Positions 39,167 through 44,122 of a stretch of 44,122 nucleotides of DNA are shown piece after piece. This DNA comes from an uncultured Prevotella sp. (lineage in GTDB: Bacteria; Bacteroidota; Bacteroidia; Bacteroidales; Bacteroidaceae). The stretch is taken from positions 1 to 44,122 of the forward strand of contig CAMVJQ010000017.1 of assembly GCA_947167845.1 (NCBI GenBank), in the 5' to 3' direction. The number at the start of each line of letters is the position of its first letter. Position 1 is the stretch's first letter. The position numbers and the translations under genes are program-made. The notes beneath the pieces were generated by a model. That model did no database searches. It was not told the DNA's origin and saw nothing but the letters and a program-made list of their open reading frames with translations.

Positions 39167-40372
39167 ATGAGCATGGAAGAAATAAAGCATCGTTCAGACC
39201 CCCAACCCCCTAACTTAGGGGGCTCAGAGGAGTTCGACGAGATCCGCCCTTACGAGGCGGAAGAGATGAAGCAGGCGTTCGAAGAATTGCTGAACGACCG
39301 CCAGTTCCAGATGGTGCTGAAGGGCTTTGCCCCTTGGCTGCCGAAGTCGGTGCGCAACGGCGTGCTGCGTCTGGCTTTTACTGGTGTGAAGACACCGCTC
39401 GACTTCCAGAAGCGCTTTATGAAGCCCGTTGTCAAATACATCATCCGCAAGCACTCCGACGGCTGCTCCTTCGACGATGCCGCCCTGCGAGGTGATGCTC
39501 AATTCCAAGAGCGGTACACGTTCGTCAGCAATCACCGCGACATCGTGCTTGACTCGGCCTTCCTCGACGTGATGCTTGTGGATGGCGGCTATCCCACAAC
39601 GGTGGAAATCGGCCTTGGCGACAACCTGCTCATCTATCCCTGGATCAAGCGGCTCGTCCGGATGAACAAGTGCTTCATCGTGCGCCGCGGCCTCTCCCTG
39701 AGAGAGACCCTCGCCTCCTCGCAGACGATGAGCCGTTACATCCACCATGCCGTCACCGAAAAGAAGGAGAACGTATGGATTGCCCAGCGGGAGGGCAGGT
39801 CGAAGGACTCCAGCGACCACACCCAGGATGCCGTGCTGAAGATGATGGCGATGGGCGGCGACCTGCGCGAACTCAACATCGTGCCACTCTCCATCAGTTA
39901 CGAGTTCGACCCTTGCGACTACCTCAAGGCTCAGGAGTTTCAGCAGAAGCGTGACAATCCCGCCTTCAAAAAGTCGCGACAGGACGACCTCGACAATATG
40001 CGCACGGGCATCTTCGGCTATAAGGGACGTGTCGTCTATCGCGCTGCCCCGCCTGTAAACACCTGGATCGACGAACTCGCCGACCTGCCAAAAGCCAACT
40101 ACTTCAAGGCATTGGCAGAAAGGATGGACCGTGAGATACATCGCGGCTACGAACTCTTCCCCTGCAATTATATCGCCCTTGACGAACTGAATGGCAACAC
40201 GGCCAATGCCTCGCACTATACTGAGGCCGACAGACAGCGTTTCGAGAAGTATCTCGCCGGGCAACTCGATAAGATACAACTGCCGGATAAGGACTTGCCA
40301 TATCTTCGTGAGCGCATCCTCACGATGTATGCTAATCCCGTGCGCAACAAAAAATCAGCAGGCAACGGTTAA
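39167..40372 (+). CDS. 1-acylglycerol-3-phosphate acyltransferase family protein
   Basis: 401 residues. PlsC-like features: the histidine-aspartate motif SNHRDIVLDS, the IGLGDNLLIYPWIKRLVRMNK block and QREGRSKD, the acceptor-site motif. It probably acylates a lysophospholipid or similar at the inner membrane. Residues 9-19 (RSDPQPPNLGG) are encoded by an inverted repeat copy. The conserved region starts later, at about residue 25. The next gene overlaps its stop (TAATG). Confidence 0.85.
   Translation: MSMEEIKHRSDPQPPNLGGSEEFDEIRPYEAEEMKQAFEELLNDRQFQMVLKGFAPWLPKSVRNGVLRLAFTGVKTPLDFQKRFMKPVVKYIIRKHSDGCSFDDAALRGDAQFQERYTFVSNHRDIVLDSAFLDVMLVDGGYPTTVEIGLGDNLLIYPWIKRLVRMNKCFIVRRGLSLRETLASSQTMSRYIHHAVTEKKENVWIAQREGRSKDSSDHTQDAVLKMMAMGGDLRELNIVPLSISYEFDPCDYLKAQEFQQKRDNPAFKKSRQDDLDNMRTGIFGYKGRVVYRAAPPVNTWIDELADLPKANYFKALAERMDREIHRGYELFPCNYIALDELNGNTANASHYTEADRQRFEKYLAGQLDKIQLPDKDLPYLRERILTMYANPVRNKKSAGNG
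39192..39222 (-). repeat. Inverted repeat copy inside the acyltransferase coding start
   Basis: Exact 31-bp inverted copy of 39114-39144. The start codon (39167) lies in the 47-nt loop. Confidence 0.95.
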
Positions 40373-41475
40373 TGTCTGGAACTATGAAATATGTGGGAAA
40401 TGTCATTTGCGCCGTCCTCCTTGCCGCCGCTACGATGGGGCATTGCACCACGGCTGCAGCGCAGGCCGACGAGCCTGTAAACCTGAGTGAACTCTATAGC
40501 CGGATCGACGAGGCCATTCGCCAGTCGCCCCAGTATGTGGCAGAGCGGGCCCGGAAGATCGCTGCCTGTGCAGACAGCCTTACGGCGGCAGCGGACACTG
40601 AAGCCCGCCTCATGCTGGCAGACCGCCTTTTCCGGCTCTATAAGTCCTACAGGAACGACTCCGCCCTTTATTATGCCGAACTCTGCGTCAGCCTCGCCGA
40701 CTCCCTCCGGCGGCCCGGTCTCAGCGGGCGCTACCGCAGTCTGCTGGCCTATCAGTGCTCCAAGTCCGATAGGCTTGCCGAGGCCCTTGAGCAACTCCGT
40801 CTCGTAGACAAGTCGGCCCTCGACAATGACGGACTCGTCGACTACTACAGTGCCTGGATGCACGTCTGCGGCGAGATGGGTACTTACACACAGCGTCGAG
40901 GTGTATGCCATTATTATTTTGGCCGGCAGAATCTCTACCGCGACTCCGTGCTGATGGTAGCCAGTGAGGGCAGCGGCGAATGGTATCATCTGAAGGTTGA
41001 CATCCTGACTGCCCGCAGACTGTATCAGGAGGCGTTGGCTCTGAGCGAGTAGTGGCTTAGGAAAGAGCCTGACCATACGCATGAGAGCGCATACGCCGCC
41101 TTCTACCGTTCGATGGTCTATAGCAGTCTCGGCAATCACGACCAGGCCTGCTACTGGCTGGGCAAGTCGGCACTCGACGATATCAAGTGTGCCGTGAGGG
41201 ATCAGGCCTCGCTCCTCTTTCTGGCAGAGCGGCTCGCTGATGACGGTGACCTGGACCGTGCCCGCCGCTATATGGAGTTTGCCAAGGCCTGCAACCTGGC
41301 CTTCTGTCAGCGTCTGCGCACCTATCAGGTCAATTCCGTCGTCAGTGTCCTCGAAAAGGCCAGCCAGGCCAGCCAGTCCCGTATCAACATGCTGCTTGTT
41401 ATGGCCGGCGTCGTGATAGCCCTGCTGCTCGCGGCTCTCCTGTCACTGTATTATCGGCTCCAGAAGCGCCGCTAA
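40372..41475 (+). pseudogene. TPR membrane protein (DUF6377-like), interrupted by amber codon and 3'-truncated
   Basis: One frame runs from 40372 to 41475 and is broken only by TAG at 41050-41052. The first part (226 codons) has a signal sequence and helical TPR-like repeats. The second (after TAG) continues the repeats (YSSLGNHDQACYWLGKSAL) and ends in a membrane helix (MLLVMAGVVIALLLAALLSLY) and RLQKRR. Proteins of this plan in Bacteroidetes (DUF6377-like) usually continue into a cytoplasmic regulatory part, which is missing. A sequencing error or real readthrough could explain the TAG, but not the short 3' end. Confidence 0.7.
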
Positions 41476-41486
41476 TATCTTCTATC

Positions 41487-41589
41487 CCATGAACGTAATG
41501 GCGTGCCTGAGCATGCGAGAAAGGTGGGGCGTGAGAATCTCTGTGCCTCTGAAGTGACTCTGGCAGAATTGGCTTTGAAAATATAGCAG
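41487..41589 (+). pseudogene. Remnant of a PIN-domain (VapC-like) toxin gene
   Basis: In the frame after the TPR stop the sequence reads NGVPEHARKVGRENL, then CASEVTLAELALKI, then a stop. The S-E-(V/I)-T-L-A-E-L motif is typical of VapC toxins, but the N-terminal Asp motif and the C-terminal half are absent. A likely decay fragment; the match is short. Confidence 0.4.
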
Positions 41590-41614
41590 GAGGGAAGTAT
41601 TTGACTTCCCTCCT
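41588..41614. terminator. Bidirectional terminator
   Basis: 11-bp perfect stem aggagggaagt / acttccctcct, loop of 5, eight bp past the stop of the LRR gene. Confidence 0.8.
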
Positions 41615-41621
41615 ATTTAAT

Positions 41622-42626
41622 TTATCGCTTGAAGACTACTTTCTTTGTCTTACCATCACTTTGGCGAATAATATTTACTCCGCGTTTCATCTGACAGATC
41701 CGATTGCCGTAAAGGTCAAATAAGTTCTTGCTTCCTATTGCTTTTGACTGAATACCCTCGATGGCAGTGTAGTCATTAATACCCCTTATGTTGCCGAATC
41801 CGTTCCAAGGCGATAAGGACTTATAACTATTTACGCTGGCATCTTCAACAAGGAGCAATGCTTTGGAAATCTCCGTATTGTCGAAAGCATCAGGTGCCGT
41901 CTCAGGAACTTCAGTTGCATAGCAAACCACTTTTAAGCCTTCTTCTGTGCGAGTACGATTTGAGTTCCGACTGACGTTTGCAAATGCTCTGCTGCCAATC
42001 CGTGTTACTCTGTTTCCAATGATAATCTCTTTCAGATTGCTGCATCCAGCAAAAGCCTCGTCACCAATATTCTCAATACCATTGCTAATAATCAGTGAAG
42101 TGATACCTTTACAACCCTGAAAAGCTCCCAAACTAATAGACGTAACAGAATAGTTCTCTCCATCGATTTCTATTGCAGTAGGAATAACCACTTCTGTATC
42201 ATCGCTGTTGAATCCTGTTATGGAAACCTTTCCGTCTTCAAGTTGGTATTTGAGACCATTCAATTCGAAAGTCGACATTACAAAATAGCCCGTAATTATT
42301 ACGCTCATCGCGGGCATTGTGCCTGAAGATATTTTGATTTCATATTTGTCAACAGAAGACTTTTTTGTCGCATCGCATTTGAGTTCAGGAGTACCAGATA
42401 TCTCTCCTTGGCTAACAGTGTAGTCAAAAGAAGGATTTGTATCACCATATACACGCGTTTTGTCATTAGCCGTAACTACTATTTCATCCTGGCCCATTTC
42501 CTCAATTACTCGTGCTTTTATCCAACCTTCTGTAGAGAGGTATTTTTCTCGTGTCCCCTTTGGTACATAGAGGGTAAAATGAGTTTTTGTTGGCTTATGT
42601 GGATTGTTTCTTCGATTGTAATTCAA
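41622..42626 (-). pseudogene. BspA-type leucine-rich-repeat protein, apparently 5'-truncated
   Basis: 334 codons. No signal peptide. It starts abruptly in a segment (FTLYVPKGTREKYLSTEGW) that is normally internal in BspA-like surface proteins. Then an MBG-type module (VYGDTNPSFDYTVS), LRR_5 repeats (SLGAFQGCKGITSLIIS, AFAGCSNLKEIIIG) and a typical Prevotella C-terminal end (LFDLYGNRICQ, then KKVVFKR). Intact members are secreted and bind host or matrix proteins. A 23-nt palindrome (42627-42649) lies right at the apparent break point. It may still be translated from 42626. Confidence 0.65.
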
Positions 42627-42649
42627 AACTGCGACAGCCTGTCGCAGTT
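42627..42649. repeat. 23-nt palindrome at the 5' edge of the LRR fragment
   Basis: Arms aactgcgacag and ctgtcgcagtt are exact inverted copies around one base. It touches the start codon of the truncated gene. Confidence 0.7.
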
Positions 42650-42980
42650 GTACATTGAGGACATACGGCTCTTGATGTGCAAATTCGCAGACGATGATAA
42701 TACCATATTATAATAATACGCGTGTGATTACGTCAAGAAGTTGGAATTACGAACTACAATCCAATGCAGTCCCTTTGCTGATGCACTAGAAAAATGGATT
42801 TTCGGGCAAAAACTTTGGACAGTAAATCGTACAAATTTGCCATCTCTACACATATTAAAGAGTTAAATACATATAAAATCGTATGATAATTACAAAAATT
42901 AGTCACCAATATAGTATGTATATCAAATATTATTCGTATTTTTGTAGTAAAATTACGAAAACAAATAAAATATTTGGGGT
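42650..42980. other. AT-rich gene-free region
   Basis: No credible gene. It holds a possible plus-strand -7 element TATTTTTG (42937-42944) for the ATPase. The -33 box is not clear. Confidence 0.5.
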
Positions 42981-44122
42981 ATGATACGAGATTTTTGGGT
43001 AAAGAATTACCTTTCCATTCGCGACAAGCAGGAGTTGAGTTTCTTAGCAAAGGGGCCCTCATCGGAACTTGTTACAGAAGTTGCCGATGGTGTGTTCTTG
43101 TATAAATTAGGCATCCTATATGGTCCAAATGCTTCAGGCAAGTCAAATATGTTGATTGCATTAAATGAAGTATTTCGCTTACTGGTGTTGCCTAAGTCTG
43201 ATGCAACCCAAAGAATAAATGGCAGTATTCCTTTCATTCTCACAAAGAACGCCCCCATTGAGATGCATGTGTCATTCTATGCTAATGGCATCAGATATGA
43301 TTACGATGTGTCATTTAACGAGAAATACATTTTGAATGAAGTCTTGTATTATTATCCCAACAAGTCAAAGTCACTATTTTATGAGCGTTCATTTGTTGGC
43401 GAAAACATACAGGCCGATGTCAAGTTTGGTACAAGTCTGAAACTACAGGTTAAGACCCAAGAAAGTATTCGTGAGAACACTTTGAATAACCATAGTGTCT
43501 TATCTGTTTGCAGTAAGGCTGCGCTGAAAGAGGATATCGCACCCTTCAATGTGCTCCATAGTTGGATTATGGACAATTATCATGATGTGGATGGTGATGG
43601 AGAAAAAGGTATTGTTGAAATCTTAAAGGATGCTTACAGCACTCCCCCAAAGCGTAAATTCTATAACACAATGCTGCAAAAGGCTGATTTGAACATCTTA
43701 GAATATAGACCTATTATAGAAGACCGTTTCGTTCCATCGGAATATCGGGAACGCATTCAAAAGGAAAACATTCCTCAGGAAATGAAAGAGGCCTTGCTTA
43801 AACCGACTGCTGATTCTGTAGCGTTTGTCAATCATTCTATTAATGGAGATTTTGACATTCCACTCAAATGGCAGTCGAAAGGTACGATAAAATACATACG
43901 CATATTGGATGCGTTATATGATATGATAACAAGTTCCCATGTGTACTATCTTGATGAATTAGGAGAGGATTTGCACAATGATTTGTTGTACTACTATCTT
44001 AATGTTTTCATTTTCAACTCGGAGAAATCGCAGTTGATAATCACGGGCCAGGAGACCACCCTTCTGTCGCAGGACATGATTAACGAGAACAGAGGTGTGG
44101 TGTGGTTTGTCGAGAAGAACAA
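42981..44122 (+). CDS. AAA family ATPase (AAA_15/RloA-like), 5' part, runs off window
   Basis: At least 380 codons, open to the right edge. Walker A LYGPNASGKSN (about 47-57) in the 'PNASGKS' form, and a C-terminal Walker B/signature region YYLDELGEDLHNDLLYYY followed by SQLIITGQETTLLS. This is the ABC-type ATPase fold of OLD/AAA_15 proteins, found in abortive-infection and other defence systems, often beside a toprim, RloB or DUF4435 effector gene. The partner, if any, lies outside the window. It is very AT-rich relative to the housekeeping genes, consistent with horizontal transfer. Confidence 0.85.
   Translation, partial: MIRDFWVKNYLSIRDKQELSFLAKGPSSELVTEVADGVFLYKLGILYGPNASGKSNMLIALNEVFRLLVLPKSDATQRINGSIPFILTKNAPIEMHVSFYANGIRYDYDVSFNEKYILNEVLYYYPNKSKSLFYERSFVGENIQADVKFGTSLKLQVKTQESIRENTLNNHSVLSVCSKAALKEDIAPFNVLHSWIMDNYHDVDGDGEKGIVEILKDAYSTPPKRKFYNTMLQKADLNILEYRPIIEDRFVPSEYRERIQKENIPQEMKEALLKPTADSVAFVNHSINGDFDIPLKWQSKGTIKYIRILDALYDMITSSHVYYLDELGEDLHNDLLYYYLNVFIFNSEKSQLIITGQETTLLSQDMINENRGVVWFVEKN

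Noticed and set aside
42408..42713. Plus-strand frame antisense to the LRR gene
   Set aside because: Most of it is a shadow of the LRR coding frame, and the short tail after the palindrome shows no recognisable motif.

Overview
The window looks like chromosome of a Prevotella-like member of the Bacteroidetes. Most genes that have a recognisable promoter carry the Bacteroidetes type (TTTG, 19-20 bases, then TAnnTTTG). Shine-Dalgarno sites are nearly absent. The gene families also fit: fimbrillin-like lipoproteins, BspA-type leucine-rich repeats, a BT4734/VirE protein, folP-cdaA, and an efp operon. Housekeeping parts look moderately GC-rich. The right end (after about 41.6 kb) and 12.2-14.4 kb are visibly AT-richer and carry relics of mobile DNA.

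Layout. 1-5.5 kb: the end of prfB, a 52-residue membrane protein, a CYTH phosphatase, a VanZ-like protein, two tandem sodium symporters and a ComEA-like helix-hairpin-helix protein. 5.6-8.06 kb: a solitary VirE-type primase/helicase gene with a 21-bp repeat array upstream and inverted repeats outside; it looks like a small acquired module. 8.2-12.2 kb: tatA, tatC, a polyferredoxin with an internal Tat-like signal, and a Tat-exported lipoprotein aldo/keto reductase, so an export machine sits beside its probable clients. 12.2-14.5 kb: fragments of a DNA methyltransferase and an integrase, an AAA+/DUF234 ATPase, and tRNA-Pro(CGG). 14.7-19.0 kb (minus): murF and two exported proteins. 19.2-23.2 kb: folP-cdaA (c-di-AMP) and pta-ackA (acetate). 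23.3-24.3 kb: an Rpn-family nuclease.

24.3-30.2 kb (minus): a surface-protein locus. A strong promoter leads into about 550 nt of highly structured leader, then a 47-residue acidic protein, a 1078-residue adhesin-like lipoprotein, and a shorter paralogue introduced by a tRNA-like element. 30.2-35.6 kb: a lipoprotein, then the minus-strand units sufT-like/lpxH/kdgK and efp/GT2/radC. 35.7-41.6 kb: rpmH, then PASTA/rluD/ddl/acyltransferase and a decayed TPR gene. 41.6-44.1 kb: an apparently 5'-truncated leucine-rich-repeat gene and the start of a defence-type ATPase that runs off the window.

The most unusual signals are: (1) a G/C-rich palindromic repeat family around ddl and the following acyltransferase. 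Three direct copies end the upstream gene, and an inverted copy is translated in frame in the N-terminus of the next gene, so each start codon lies in the loop of a 31-bp stem. (2) The structured leader with competing hairpins before the adhesin operon. (3) Two 58-60-nt tRNA-like elements with compensatory base changes around the second lipoprotein gene. (4) The VirE module with iteron-like repeats. (5) The internal Tat-like signal in the polyferredoxin.
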